Assembly (NCBI RefSeq): GCF_001673535.1
Contig: NZ_LZLY01000148.1
Location: forward strand, 1 to 60,869
Source: Mycobacterium sp. 1081908.1
GTDB taxonomy: Bacteria > Actinomycetota > Actinomycetes > Mycobacteriales > Mycobacteriaceae
Length of the DNA: 60,869 nt
Reading direction: 5' to 3'
Shown here in pieces: positions 1-8,441 of the stretch. How positions within the stretch are numbered: position 1 is the first letter of the stretch; each line of letters begins with the position of its first letter. Both the position numbers and the translations under genes were made by a program. The notes under the pieces were generated by a model. That model did no database searches, was not told the origin of the DNA, and saw only the letters and a program-made list of their open reading frames with translations.

Positions 1-57
1 CCGCCGCCACAGCCGAAGCCGCAGCCGCCGCTGCTGTGGGAAGCCCCGCCTAGCTAA
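1..57 (+). CDS. C-terminal end of an upstream gene (partial, frame uncertain)
   Basis: Only the last codons of a plus-strand gene may be present before the terminator at 62-98. Two frames end here: one reads an Ala-rich tail that stops with TAG at 51-53, the other a Pro/Gln-rich tail that stops with TAA at 55-57. The terminator directly downstream supports a gene ending here, but I cannot decide the frame or name the product. Confidence 0.35.
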   Translation, partial: PPPQPKPQPPLLWEAPPS

Positions 58-61
58 GCGA

Positions 62-98
62 CGAAAAACCCGCCGGGCTTGCCCCGGCGGGTTTTTCG
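62..98. terminator. Bidirectional intrinsic terminator
   Basis: Perfect inverted repeat with 16-base arms (62-77 and 83-98) and a 5-base loop. The stem core is CCCGCCGGG, with an A5 run on the left arm and a T5 run on the right, so it works as a rho-independent terminator for both strands. It lies between the plus-strand gene end near 57 and the minus-strand gene ending at 122. Confidence 0.93.
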
Positions 99-121
99 CG
101 TAAGTGGGAGCAGAATCCGCG

Positions 122-799
122 TCAGCGCGCGGGCCCGGGCGCGGTCGGCTGACCGGGCGCCGGGCCGCCGGCCGGCGCCGGACCGGTCGGCGCGCCCTTA
201 CCGGTCCCGGACATGTCGATGATCGGGGCGGCCGGGGCCGCGACGTCCAGGGGGCCACCGGCGAGGGCGATCAGCGGGGCGCCGACCGGCACCACCGGCA
301 CCGGGGCGCCCACCGGGATCGGGGCGCCCACCGGGATGGGCGCGCCCACGGGGACCGGTGCACCCACCGGCACCGGGGCGCCGACCGGAACGGGCGCACC
401 CACCGGCACGGGCGGCCCGAGGGCGATCAGCGGGGCACCGGCCGGCACCACCGGGACCGGCCCGGGCGCCACGATCGGGACGCCGGACATGTCGGTAAGC
501 GGGGCGCTGGACGTGCACACGGTGGCGGCCGGGGCCGGTCCGCCGGGTCCCGGCGCGCCGCCTCCCGGCCCGCTGACCGGTGTGCCGCCCGCCGCCGGCG
601 CGCCCCCGGCCAGTGGTCCGGCGGCGCCCGCCGGCCCGCCCGCTGCCGGCGCGCCGGCCTCGCCGGACTGCCCCTGGATGCACGCGTAGCCGCCCGTCTT
701 GAGCGGGGTGGCTGCCGCATCGGGGCTCAACGCTATGGCGGCCCCGCACAGCCCGGCGATGGCACCAACTGTGATGTTGAACCGATCAAAGCCCGTCAT
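122..799 (-). CDS. Exported Pro/Gly/Val-rich repeat protein (Rv1435c-like)
   Basis: A 225-residue protein. It starts with a hydrophobic segment (about residues 8-28, ending in Ala-rich AAATP) that looks like a secretion signal, and the mature part is of very low complexity. The C-terminal half holds about eight imperfect PVGAP(V/I) units, flanked by Gly/Pro/Ala-rich sequence. ATG at 799 is chosen over an in-frame start at 826 because AAAGGAG lies 8-9 bases upstream of it. Content and position next to gap match M. tuberculosis Rv1435c, a secreted Pro-, Gly-, Val-rich protein of unknown role. It is probably extracellular or wall-associated; no enzymatic motif is visible. It is divergent from gap and ends at the strong terminator. 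Confidence 0.82.
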   Translation of the reverse strand: MTGFDRFNITVGAIAGLCGAAIALSPDAAATPLKTGGYACIQGQSGEAGAPAAGGPAGAAGPLAGGAPAAGGTPVSGPGGGAPGPGGPAPAATVCTSSAPLTDMSGVPIVAPGPVPVVPAGAPLIALGPPVPVGAPVPVGAPVPVGAPVPVGAPIPVGAPIPVGAPVPVVPVGAPLIALAGGPLDVAAPAAPIIDMSGTGKGAPTGPAPAGGPAPGQPTAPGPAR

Positions 800-1085
800 C
801 AACGTCGACTCCTTTAGCATTCGCAATCAAATGCGGCAGCAGAACCGCATAGCTGTCCCGCAGCCGAGTCGAATGTATGACTCGCCGTTGCTATTGCACA
901 CGCGACGATTCCGGGGCTTATCGAACCGATACAAACCAGACACGCTCCGGTTATGCGCCCCGCCTTTCGCGGCGCCGGGGCCCGGACTGTTACCGGCACG
1001 CGGTGGCGCCCGTCACTGCTCTAGGCTGGCGGCGAGCGCGTAATCAGCGGACTCAGGAAGACCTCGGAAGACAGGGAGAGATCAA

Positions 1086-2105
1086 GTGACGGTCCGAGTG
1101 GGTATCAACGGCTTCGGTCGAATCGGACGCAATTTCTATCGGGCGTTGCTGGCTCAGCTGGAGCAGGGCACGGCCGATATCGAGGTGGTGGCGGTCAATG
1201 ACATCACCGACAACGCCACGTTGGCGCATCTGCTCAAATTCGACTCGATCCTGGGCCGGTTGCCCTACGACGTGAGCCTGGACGGCGAGGACACCATCGT
1301 GGTGGGCAGCCACAAGATCAAGGCGCTCGAGGTGCGCGAGGGCCCGGCGGCGCTGCCGTGGGGCGACCTGGGCGTCGACGTCGTGGTCGAATCCACGGGC
1401 CTGTTCACCAACGCGGCCAAGGCCAAGGGCCACCTGCAGGCCGGGGCCAAGAAGGTGATCATCTCCGCGCCGGCCACCGACGAGGACATCACCATCGTGC
1501 TGGGGGTCAACGACGACAAATACGACGGCAGCCAGGACATCATCTCCAACGCCTCGTGCACGACGAACTGTCTGGCGCCGGTGACCAAGGTGCTCGATGA
1601 CGAGTTCGGCATCGTCAAGGGGTTGATGACCACCATCCACGCCTACACCCAGGATCAGAACCTGCAGGACGGTCCGCACAAGGACCTGCGCCGGGCGCGG
1701 GCGGCCGCGCTGAACATCGTGCCGACCTCCACGGGTGCGGCCAAGGCGATCGGGCTGGTGATGCCCAATCTGAAGGGCAAGCTGGACGGCTATGCGCTGC
1801 GGGTGCCGATCCCGACCGGCTCGGTCACCGACCTGACCGTCGAGTTGTCCAAGGCCGCCAGTGCCGCGGACATCAACGCCGCGTTCAAGGCCGCCGCCGA
1901 GGGCCGGCTGAAGGGCATCCTGAAGTACTACGACGCGCCGATCGTGTCGGCCGACATCGTCACCGACCCGCACAGCTCGATCTTCGACTCCGGGCTGACC
2001 AAGGTCATCGACGACCAGGCCAAGGTGGTGTCCTGGTACGACAACGAATGGGGCTACTCCAACCGCCTCATCGACCTCGTCGCGCTGGTCGGCAAGTCCC
2101 TGTAG
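1086..2105 (+). CDS. gap: Glyceraldehyde-3-phosphate dehydrogenase
   Basis: Type I phosphorylating GAPDH, 339 residues, the usual length. It oxidises glyceraldehyde-3-phosphate to 1,3-bisphosphoglycerate with NAD+ in cytosolic glycolysis. The Rossmann start GINGFGRIGR is at the N terminus and the active-site motif SNASCTTNC places the nucleophile at Cys158. The C-terminal WYDNEWGYSNR motif is also present. GTG at 1086 follows a GGGAG ribosome site. It is the first gene of gap-pgk-tpiA, with pgk starting 3 bases after its stop. The 286-base gap to the divergent upstream gene must hold its promoter; TAGGCT at 1022-1027 is a possible -10, but I see no convincing -35. Confidence 0.98.
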   Translation: MTVRVGINGFGRIGRNFYRALLAQLEQGTADIEVVAVNDITDNATLAHLLKFDSILGRLPYDVSLDGEDTIVVGSHKIKALEVREGPAALPWGDLGVDVVVESTGLFTNAAKAKGHLQAGAKKVIISAPATDEDITIVLGVNDDKYDGSQDIISNASCTTNCLAPVTKVLDDEFGIVKGLMTTIHAYTQDQNLQDGPHKDLRRARAAALNIVPTSTGAAKAIGLVMPNLKGKLDGYALRVPIPTGSVTDLTVELSKAASAADINAAFKAAAEGRLKGILKYYDAPIVSADIVTDPHSSIFDSGLTKVIDDQAKVVSWYDNEWGYSNRLIDLVALVGKSL

Positions 2106-2108
2106 ACC

Positions 2109-3344
2109 GTGAGCATCCCGACTCTCGAAGACCTTCTGGCCGAGGGTGTCTCGGGCCGCGGCGTGCTGGTGCGCTCCGACCTGAACGTCCCCCTGGATGA
2201 CGGCGCCATCACCGACGCCGGCCGCATCACCGCGTCGGTGCCGACGCTGAGGGCGCTGCTCGAGGCCGGCGCCAAGGTCGTGGTCGCCGCGCACCTGGGC
2301 CGTCCCAAGGACGGCGCCGACCCGAAGCTGTCGCTGGCGCCGGTCGCCGCCGCGCTCGGCGACCAGCTCGGCCGGCACGTGCAGCTGGCCGGCGACGTCG
2401 TCGGCACCGATGCCCTGGCCCGCGCCGAGGGCCTGACCGACGGCGACATCCTGCTGCTGGAGAACATCCGCTTCGATCCGCGCGAGACCAGCAAGGACGA
2501 CGGCGAGCGGCTGGCGCTGGCCCGGCAGCTGGCCGAATTGGTCGGGCCCACGGGCGCTTTCGTCTCCGACGGCTTCGGCGTGGTGCACCGCAAGCAGGCC
2601 TCCGTCTACGACGTCGCCACCCTGCTGCCGCACTACGCGGGCACGCTGGTGGCCGCCGAGATACGGGTCCTGGAGCAGCTCACCAGCTCGACCACCCGGC
2701 CCTACGCGGTGGTGCTCGGCGGCTCGAAGGTGTCCGACAAGCTCGGCGTGATCGAGTCGCTGGCCACGAAGGCCGACAGTATCGTGATCGGCGGCGGCAT
2801 GTGCTTCACCTTCCTTGCCGCGCAAGGCCTTTCGGTGGGCACGTCGCTGCTCGAAAACGACATGATCGACACCTGCCGCCGGCTGTGTGACACCTACGCC
2901 GACGTGCTTCACCTTCCGGTGGACATCGTGGTGGCGGAGAAGTTCGCCGCCGACTCGCCGCCGGACACCGTGGCCGCCGACCGCATTCCGCAGGACAAGA
3001 TGGGCCTGGACATCGGGCCCGAGTCGGTCAGGCGGTTCACCACCCTGCTGTCCAACGCCGAGACCATCTTCTGGAACGGCCCGATGGGGGTGTTCGAGTT
3101 CCCGGCGTTCGCCGCCGGAACCAAGGGCGTGGCCGAGGCCGTCGCCGCGGCGACCGGCAAGGGCGCCTTCAGCGTGATCGGCGGCGGCGACCCGGTGGAC
3201 GCGGTGCGCGCGCTCGGCATCCCCGAGGGTGACTTCTCGCACATCTCGACCGGCGGCGGCGCCTCGCTGGAATACCTGGAGGGCAAGACGCTGCCGGGCA
3301 TCGAAGTGCTGGGCCGCCCCCAGCCCGCAGGAGGGGACTCGTGA
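2109..3344 (+). CDS. pgk: Phosphoglycerate kinase
   Basis: 411 residues, standard for the family. It transfers phosphate from 1,3-bisphosphoglycerate to ADP. Visible signatures are the N-terminal RSDLNVPLDDG substrate loop, the AAHLGRPK segment, the FVSDGFGVVHR hinge region (the usual DAFG is SDGFG here) and the C-terminal nucleotide loop GGGDPVDAV followed by STGGGASLEYLEGK. The GTG start lies 3 bases after the gap stop, and the last 4 bases overlap tpiA, so the three genes form one translationally linked glycolytic operon. Confidence 0.98.
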   Translation: MSIPTLEDLLAEGVSGRGVLVRSDLNVPLDDGAITDAGRITASVPTLRALLEAGAKVVVAAHLGRPKDGADPKLSLAPVAAALGDQLGRHVQLAGDVVGTDALARAEGLTDGDILLLENIRFDPRETSKDDGERLALARQLAELVGPTGAFVSDGFGVVHRKQASVYDVATLLPHYAGTLVAAEIRVLEQLTSSTTRPYAVVLGGSKVSDKLGVIESLATKADSIVIGGGMCFTFLAAQGLSVGTSLLENDMIDTCRRLCDTYADVLHLPVDIVVAEKFAADSPPDTVAADRIPQDKMGLDIGPESVRRFTTLLSNAETIFWNGPMGVFEFPAFAAGTKGVAEAVAAATGKGAFSVIGGGDPVDAVRALGIPEGDFSHISTGGGASLEYLEGKTLPGIEVLGRPQPAGGDS

Positions 3345-4126
3345 GCCGCAAGCCACTGATCGCCGGCAACTGGAAGATGAACCTCAATCACTTCGAGGCG
3401 ATCGCGCTGGTGCAAAAGATCGCGTTCGCGTTGCCGGACAAGTACTACGACAAGGTCGACGTCACGGTGATCCCGCCGTTCACCGACCTGCGCAGTGTGC
3501 AGACCCTGGTCGACGGCGACAAGCTGCGGCTCACCTACGGCGCCCAGGACCTGTCCCCGCACGACTCGGGCGCCTACACCGGCGACATCAGTGGTGCCTT
3601 CCTGGCCAAGCTGGGCTGCCAGTTCGTCGTCGTCGGCCACTCCGAGCGGCGCACCTACCACCACGAGGACGACGCGCTGGTGGCCGCGAAGGCCGCCGCC
3701 GCGCTCAAGCACGAGCTCACCCCGATCGTGTGCATCGGCGAGCATCTGGAGACCCGCGAGGCGGGCGAGCACGTCGGCTACTGCGAAAACCAGCTGCGCG
3801 GCTCGTTGGCCGGGCTGTCGGCCGAGCAGATCGCCAAGGTGGTGATCGCCTACGAGCCGGTCTGGGCGATCGGCACCGGCCGGGTGGCCAGCTCCGCCGA
3901 CGCCCAGGAGGTGTGCGCGGCGATCCGGAAAGAGCTGGCGTCCCTCGCATCGTCGAAGGTCGCCGAAAGCGTCCGGGTGCTCTACGGCGGTTCGATGAAC
4001 GCGAAGAACGTGAGCGACCTCGTCGCCCAGGAGGACGTCGACGGCGGCCTGGTCGGGGGCGCGTCGCTGGACGGGGAGCAGTTCGCCACGCTGGCGGCCA
4101 TCGCCGCCGGCGGGCCGCTGCCGTGA
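3341..4126 (+). CDS. tpiA: Triosephosphate isomerase
   Basis: 261 residues, a single TIM barrel that interconverts dihydroxyacetone phosphate and glyceraldehyde-3-phosphate. The N-terminal GNWKMN motif carries the substrate Lys, VVGHSERR carries the electrophilic His, and AYEPVWAIGTG carries the catalytic Glu. The phosphate-binding YGGSMN and GGLVGGASL loops close the barrel. The GTG start overlaps the pgk stop by 4 bases (GTGA), which indicates coupling, and GGAGGGG lies just upstream. Confidence 0.98.
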   Translation: MSRKPLIAGNWKMNLNHFEAIALVQKIAFALPDKYYDKVDVTVIPPFTDLRSVQTLVDGDKLRLTYGAQDLSPHDSGAYTGDISGAFLAKLGCQFVVVGHSERRTYHHEDDALVAAKAAAALKHELTPIVCIGEHLETREAGEHVGYCENQLRGSLAGLSAEQIAKVVIAYEPVWAIGTGRVASSADAQEVCAAIRKELASLASSKVAESVRVLYGGSMNAKNVSDLVAQEDVDGGLVGGASLDGEQFATLAAIAAGGPLP

Positions 4127-4143
4127 CGCCGCCGCACCGCCGG

Positions 4144-4149
4144 TAAACT
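4144..4149 (+). promoter_or_regulatory. Leaderless-type -10 box for secG
   Basis: TAAACT fits the TANNNT -10 pattern and ends 7 bases before the secG ATG, so transcription could begin at the start codon itself. No ribosome site is visible upstream of that ATG, which fits a leaderless message separate from the gap operon. Confidence 0.5.
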
Positions 4150-4156
4150 GCACACC

Positions 4157-4390
4157 ATGCAACTGGCCCTGCAGATCACCCTGGTCGTGACCAGCATCCT
4201 GGTGGTGCTGCTGGTGCTGCTGCACCGCGCCAAGGGTGGCGGCCTGTCGACGCTGTTCGGCGGCGGCGTGCAGTCGAGCCTGTCCGGGTCGACGGTCGTG
4301 GAGAAGAACCTCGACCGGCTGACGGTGTTCATCGTCGGCATCTGGCTGGTGTGCATCATCGGCGTGGCCCTGCTCATCAAGTACCGCTGA
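4157..4390 (+). CDS. secG: Preprotein translocase subunit SecG
   Basis: 77 residues, the normal SecG size. Two hydrophobic membrane spans (about residues 2-22 and 53-73) flank a Gly/Ser-rich cytoplasmic loop with the family motif KGGGLSTLFGGG. SecG is the small accessory subunit of the SecYEG channel in the plasma membrane and helps SecA-driven export. It lies downstream of tpiA, as in other mycobacteria, but appears to have its own leaderless promoter. Confidence 0.96.
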   Translation: MQLALQITLVVTSILVVLLVLLHRAKGGGLSTLFGGGVQSSLSGSTVVEKNLDRLTVFIVGIWLVCIIGVALLIKYR

Positions 4391-4422
4391 CCGCTCGACG
4401 GGCGGGCCGCGCGATCCGCCTC

Positions 4423-4428
4423 GATACT
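4423..4428 (+). promoter_or_regulatory. Possible leaderless -10 box for ppc
   Basis: GATACT lies exactly 7 bases before the ppc ATG, the same spacing as at secG. It departs from TANNNT only at the first base. No good ribosome site is visible, so a leaderless start is plausible. Confidence 0.35.
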
Positions 4429-4435
4429 GGGACGC

Positions 4436-7243
4436 ATGGCTGAGGCTTCCGACACCGCGCTCGAACCGATCGGTGCCGTCCAACGCACCCGGGTTGGCCG
4501 CGAGGCGACGGAGCCGATGCGCGCCGATATCCGGCTGCTGGGCACCATCCTCGGTGACACCGTGCGCGAGCAGAACGGCGACGAGGTCTTCGAGCTCGTG
4601 GAACGCGCGCGGGTGGAGGCCTTCCGGGTGCGGCGCTCCGAAATCGACCGTGCCGACATGGCGCGGATGTTCGACGGCATCGACATCCACCAGGCCATCC
4701 CGATCATCCGGGCGTTCAGCCACTTCGCGCTGCTGGCCAACGTCGCCGAAGACATCCACCGCGAACGCCGCCGCGACATCCACGTCGCCGCCGGCGAGCC
4801 ACCCCAGGACAGCAGCCTCGCCGCGACATACGCGAAACTCGATCTGGCGGAGCTCGATTCGGCCACCGTGGCCGACGCGCTGCAGGGCGCGCTGGTGTCC
4901 CCGGTGATCACCGCCCATCCCACCGAGACCCGCCGGCGCACCGTGTTCGTCACCCAGCACCGCATCACCGAGCTGATGCGGCTGCGCGCGGCCGGGCACA
5001 CCGAGACCGACCACGGCCGCAATATCGAGCTCGAGTTGCGCCGCCAGGTCCTGACCCTGTGGCAGACCGCGCTGATCCGGCTGTCCCGGCTGCAGATCAC
5101 CGACGAGATCGACGTGGGCCTGCGGTACTACCCGGCCGCGCTGTTCGAGGTGATCCCGCAGGTCAACGCCGAGGTGCGGGAGGCGCTGCGCGCCCGCTGG
5201 CCCGGCGCCGACCTGCTTTCGGCGCCCATCCTGCAACCCGGGTCCTGGATCGGGGGCGACCGCGACGGCAACCCGAACGTGACCGCCGACGTCGTGCGGC
5301 GGGCCACCGGCAGCGCCGCGTTCACCGCCCTGGCGCACTACCTGGCCGAACTGACCGAGCTCGAACAGGAGCTGTCGATGTCGGCGCGGCTGATCACCGT
5401 CACCCCCGAACTGACCGCGCTGGCCGAGGGCGGCGACGAGAGCGCCCGCGCCGACGAGCCCTACCGGCGCGCGGTGCGTACGGTCCGGGCCCGGCTCACC
5501 GCGACCGGCGCCGCGATCCTGGACCGGCGCCCGCAGCACGAGCTCGACCTGGGCCTGCGGCCGTACTCCGGCCCGGCGGAATTGCGGGCCGACCTGGACG
5601 TCGTCGATGCCTCGCTGCGCACGCACGGCGCCGAGCTGCTGGCCGACGACCGGTTGGCCCGGCTGCGGGAAAGCGTGCACACCTTCGGGTTTCACCTGTC
5701 CGGCCTGGACATGCGGCAGAACTCCGACGTGCACGAGGAGGTGGTCGCCGAGCTGTTGGCTTGGGCCGGGGTGCATCCGGACTACGGCTCGCTGGCCGAG
5801 GACGAGCGGGTCGCGCTGCTGGCGGGGGAGCTGGGCACCCGCCGCCCGCTGGTCGGCGACCGCGCCCAACTGTCCGACCTGGCCCGCGGCGAGCTCGCCG
5901 TCGTCGCGGCCGGCGCGCGCGCCGTCGAACTCTACGGCCCGGCGGCGGTGCCCAACTACATCATCTCGATGTGCCAGTCGGTGTCGGACGTCCTGGAGGC
6001 CGCGATCCTGTTGAAGGAGGCCGGGCTGCTGGACGCGTCCGGCCCGGAACCCTATTGCCCCCTGGGCATTTCGCCGCTGTTCGAGACCATCGACGACCTG
6101 CACAACGGGGCGTCGATCCTGCAGGCGATGCTGGACCTGCCCATCTACCGGGCGCTGGTGGACGCCCGCGGCGGGTGCCAGGAGGTGATGCTGGGCTACT
6201 CCGACTCCAACAAGGACGGCGGGTACCTGGCCGCCAACTGGGCCGTCTACCGGGCCGAGCTCACCCTCGTCGAGGTGGCCCGCAAGACCGGAATCCGGTT
6301 GCGGCTCTTCCACGGTCGCGGCGGCACCGTGGGACGCGGCGGCGGCCCCAGCTACCAGGCGATCCTGGCGCAGCCGCCGGGAGCGGTGAACGGCTCGCTG
6401 CGCCTCACCGAGCAGGGCGAGGTGATCGCCGCCAAATACGCCGAACCGCAACTGGCCCGGCGCAACCTGGAGAGCCTGGTGGCGGCGACCGTCGAGTCGA
6501 CGCTGCTGGACGTGGAAGGCCTGGGCGACGCCGCGGAACCGGCCTATGCGGTGCTCGACGAGGTGGCCGCGCTGGCGCACCGCGCCTACGCCGAATTGGT
6601 GCACGAGACACCGGGTTTCGTCGAGTACTTCAAGGCGTCCACGCCGGTCAGCGAGATCGGGTCGCTGAACATCGGCAGCCGGCCGACCTCGCGCAAGCCC
6701 ACCGAATCCATCTCTGACCTGCGCGCCATCCCGTGGGTGCTGGCCTGGAGCCAGTCGCGGGTGATGCTGCCGGGCTGGTACGGCACCGGCGCGGCCTTCG
6801 AGCAGTGGATCGCGGCGGGCCCCCAGGGCGAGGCCGAGCGGGTGGCGATCCTGCACGAGCTGTACGAGCGGTGGCCCTTCTTTCGCAGCGTGCTCTCGAA
6901 CCTGGCGCAGGTGCTCTCCAAGAGCGACCTGGGCCTGGCCGCGCACTACGCCGAGCTGGTCGCCGACGAATCGTTGCGGCACAGGGTGTTCGACAAGATC
7001 GCCGACGAGCACCGGCGCACCATCGCCATGCACAAGCTCATCACCGGTCAGGACGACCTGCTCGCCGACAACCCGGCGCTGGCCCGCTCGGTGTTCAACC
7101 GCTTCCCGTATCTCGAGCCGCTGAACCACCTGCAGGTGGAGTTGCTGCGCCGCTACCGCTCCGGGGACGACGACGAGTTGGTGCAGCGCGGCATCCTGCT
7201 GACGATGAACGGTCTGGCGAGCGCGTTACGCAACAGCGGCTGA
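4436..7243 (+). CDS. ppc: Phosphoenolpyruvate carboxylase
   Basis: 935 residues, full length for a bacterial PEPC. It carboxylates phosphoenolpyruvate with bicarbonate to oxaloacetate, an anaplerotic step. The first signature VITAHPTETRRRT (around residue 157) holds a catalytic His and Arg, and the second, FHGRGGTVGRGGGP (around residue 625), is the PEP/bicarbonate loop. The C terminus ends in NGLASALRNSG; the RNSG or RNTG end is typical and contributes to allosteric binding. M. tuberculosis lacks this gene, whereas M. leprae and other mycobacteria have it. It stands between secG and the DUF1206 gene, close to the glycolytic operon that supplies its substrate pathway. Confidence 0.97.
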   Translation: MAEASDTALEPIGAVQRTRVGREATEPMRADIRLLGTILGDTVREQNGDEVFELVERARVEAFRVRRSEIDRADMARMFDGIDIHQAIPIIRAFSHFALLANVAEDIHRERRRDIHVAAGEPPQDSSLAATYAKLDLAELDSATVADALQGALVSPVITAHPTETRRRTVFVTQHRITELMRLRAAGHTETDHGRNIELELRRQVLTLWQTALIRLSRLQITDEIDVGLRYYPAALFEVIPQVNAEVREALRARWPGADLLSAPILQPGSWIGGDRDGNPNVTADVVRRATGSAAFTALAHYLAELTELEQELSMSARLITVTPELTALAEGGDESARADEPYRRAVRTVRARLTATGAAILDRRPQHELDLGLRPYSGPAELRADLDVVDASLRTHGAELLADDRLARLRESVHTFGFHLSGLDMRQNSDVHEEVVAELLAWAGVHPDYGSLAEDERVALLAGELGTRRPLVGDRAQLSDLARGELAVVAAGARAVELYGPAAVPNYIISMCQSVSDVLEAAILLKEAGLLDASGPEPYCPLGISPLFETIDDLHNGASILQAMLDLPIYRALVDARGGCQEVMLGYSDSNKDGGYLAANWAVYRAELTLVEVARKTGIRLRLFHGRGGTVGRGGGPSYQAILAQPPGAVNGSLRLTEQGEVIAAKYAEPQLARRNLESLVAATVESTLLDVEGLGDAAEPAYAVLDEVAALAHRAYAELVHETPGFVEYFKASTPVSEIGSLNIGSRPTSRKPTESISDLRAIPWVLAWSQSRVMLPGWYGTGAAFEQWIAAGPQGEAERVAILHELYERWPFFRSVLSNLAQVLSKSDLGLAAHYAELVADESLRHRVFDKIADEHRRTIAMHKLITGQDDLLADNPALARSVFNRFPYLEPLNHLQVELLRRYRSGDDDELVQRGILLTMNGLASALRNSG

Positions 7244-7259
7244 CGGGCATTCAGATGCC

Positions 7260-7979
7260 ATGGACTCGGCGCAAGTGGCCCAAAACGGCGTCTTCGAGCG
7301 GCTCGCCCGGGCGGGCTACGTGGTCAACGGGCTGCTGCACCTGATCGTCGGCTACCTCGCGTTCCGCGTCGCGTTCGGCGACGGCGGCACCGCCGACCAG
7401 ACCGGCGCGCTGGCGACGCTGGCGGGCAAACCCGGCGGCCCGGTCGCGCTGTGGATCGCCGCGGCCGCCCTGCTGACGATGGGGCTGTGGCGGCTCGTCG
7501 AAACCGTCCTCGGCCGCTCGAGCGATCGGCGGCCGGACGGCTCGTCGTCCGGCGCGTGGGACCGGGCGAAGGCTTTCGGGCTGGCGGCGGTCTATCTGGC
7601 GTTCGCCTACTCGGCGTTCGGATACGCCCGGGGTGCGGGAAGGCCGGCCGATCAACAGAATTCGACCATCAGCGCCCGCCTGATGCAGACCACCGCCGGC
7701 ACGGTCGCGCTCATCGCCTGCGGCCTGGTCATCGTCGCCGTGGGCGGCTACCACGTGTACAAGGGCGCCAGCCGCAACTTCGTCGGCGACCTCAAGGGCA
7801 AGTCCGGTGACCTGGTGCGCCGCCTCGGCGCGGCCGGCTACGTCGCGAAGGGCGTGGTGATCGCCGGCACCGGGGGACTGATCGTCGTCGCCGCCTGCCG
7901 CTCGGAACCGAAGAAGGCCACCGGGCTCGACGGGGCGCTGAAAACGCTCGGCGCGCAACCTACGGGGCGGCGATGTTGA
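7260..7979 (+). CDS. DUF1206 membrane protein with a frameshifted C terminus
   Basis: The open frame gives 239 residues built from repeated two-helix membrane units, each starting with a motif like ERLARAGYVVNGLLHLIVGYLA, as in the DUF1206 family of integral membrane proteins of unknown function. I can see two full units and the start of a third (RLGAAGYVAKGVVIAGTG). The reading frame ends in a short unnatural tail (PTGRRC). One base after codon Pro at about 7960 appears to be missing, because the other frame resumes with a typical last helix (7961-8050). ATG at 7260 follows ppc by 16 bases. Confidence 0.75.
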   Translation: MDSAQVAQNGVFERLARAGYVVNGLLHLIVGYLAFRVAFGDGGTADQTGALATLAGKPGGPVALWIAAAALLTMGLWRLVETVLGRSSDRRPDGSSSGAWDRAKAFGLAAVYLAFAYSAFGYARGAGRPADQQNSTISARLMQTTAGTVALIACGLVIVAVGGYHVYKGASRNFVGDLKGKSGDLVRRLGAAGYVAKGVVIAGTGGLIVVAACRSEPKKATGLDGALKTLGAQPTGRRC

Positions 7980-8050
7980 TCGCCGCCGGCACGGGGATCA
8001 TCACCTACGGCCTGTACAGCTTCGTCATGGCCCGATCGACCAAGATGTAG
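7961..8050 (+). pseudogene. Displaced last helix of the DUF1206 protein
   Basis: Read in the alternative frame from 7961, the sequence gives 29 residues starting YGAAMLIAAGTGI and ending in TKM before TAG. This is a hydrophobic helix with a short basic tail, as expected for the end of this protein. Restoring one C in the run at 7959-7960 would join it to the upstream frame. Either a true 1-base deletion or a sequencing error explains it. Confidence 0.7.
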
Positions 8051-8052
8051 GG

Positions 8053-8433
8053 CTAGCGGTTGCGCAGCCGGTCCAGCACCCCGCGCACGGCGTGCTCGGT
8101 GGCCGCCAGCGGCGTCATCATCGTCTCGCCCACCTTCACCATGTCGTCGATCCGCTGCACGATGGCCTCCACCGGCTCGACCAGCACGATCAGCCGCTTG
8201 GCGAGGTCGTCGAGGCTGGCGAGGGTGCCGTCGAGGTGATCCAGCCCGGCCTCCATCCGTTCGACCGTGGCGTTGAGGTTGGTGAGCGAGCTGTTCAGCT
8301 CCTTCATCGTGGTGCTCAGGCCGTCGAGGACGTCCTCGACCTGCTCGACGGTCTTGTCGGCGTTCAGCGCGGCCTGGGTGAGGGTCTTGATCCGGCTTCG
8401 CTCGGGGCCCCCGCGCGCGGTTCTGTCTGCCAT
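8053..8433 (-). CDS. Small helical protein of unknown function (Rv1444c-like)
   Basis: 126 residues. After a short basic N terminus, most of the protein (about residues 15-90) is heptad-like and rich in Leu, Glu, Asp and Asn, so a long amphipathic or coiled-coil helix is likely. There is no signal peptide and no recognisable enzymatic motif. ATG at 8433 is chosen; longer in-frame extensions run into pgl coding sequence and look unnatural. It begins 8 bases after the pgl stop and is the last gene of the tkt-tal-zwf-opcA-pgl run. Its position corresponds to M. tuberculosis Rv1444c. The function is unknown. Confidence 0.75.
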   Translation of the reverse strand: MADRTARGGPERSRIKTLTQAALNADKTVEQVEDVLDGLSTTMKELNSSLTNLNATVERMEAGLDHLDGTLASLDDLAKRLIVLVEPVEAIVQRIDDMVKVGETMMTPLAATEHAVRGVLDRLRNR

Positions 8434-8441
8434 GACGGCAA

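Noticed and set aside
290..440. Regular short tandem repeats that could suggest a CRISPR or VNTR locus
   Set aside because: They are in-frame 15-18-base units encoding PVGAP repeats of the secreted protein. There are no spacers and no cas genes.
1053..3356. 767-codon minus-strand frame opposite gap and pgk
   Set aside because: Same shadow effect; it has no recognisable domain and crosses two genes.
2909..7129. 1406-codon open frame on the minus strand across pgk, tpiA, secG and ppc
   Set aside because: It is a shadow of high-GC codon bias in the real plus-strand genes. Its product is a low-complexity Arg/Gly/His/Gln-rich chain with no domain, and it crosses several gene boundaries.
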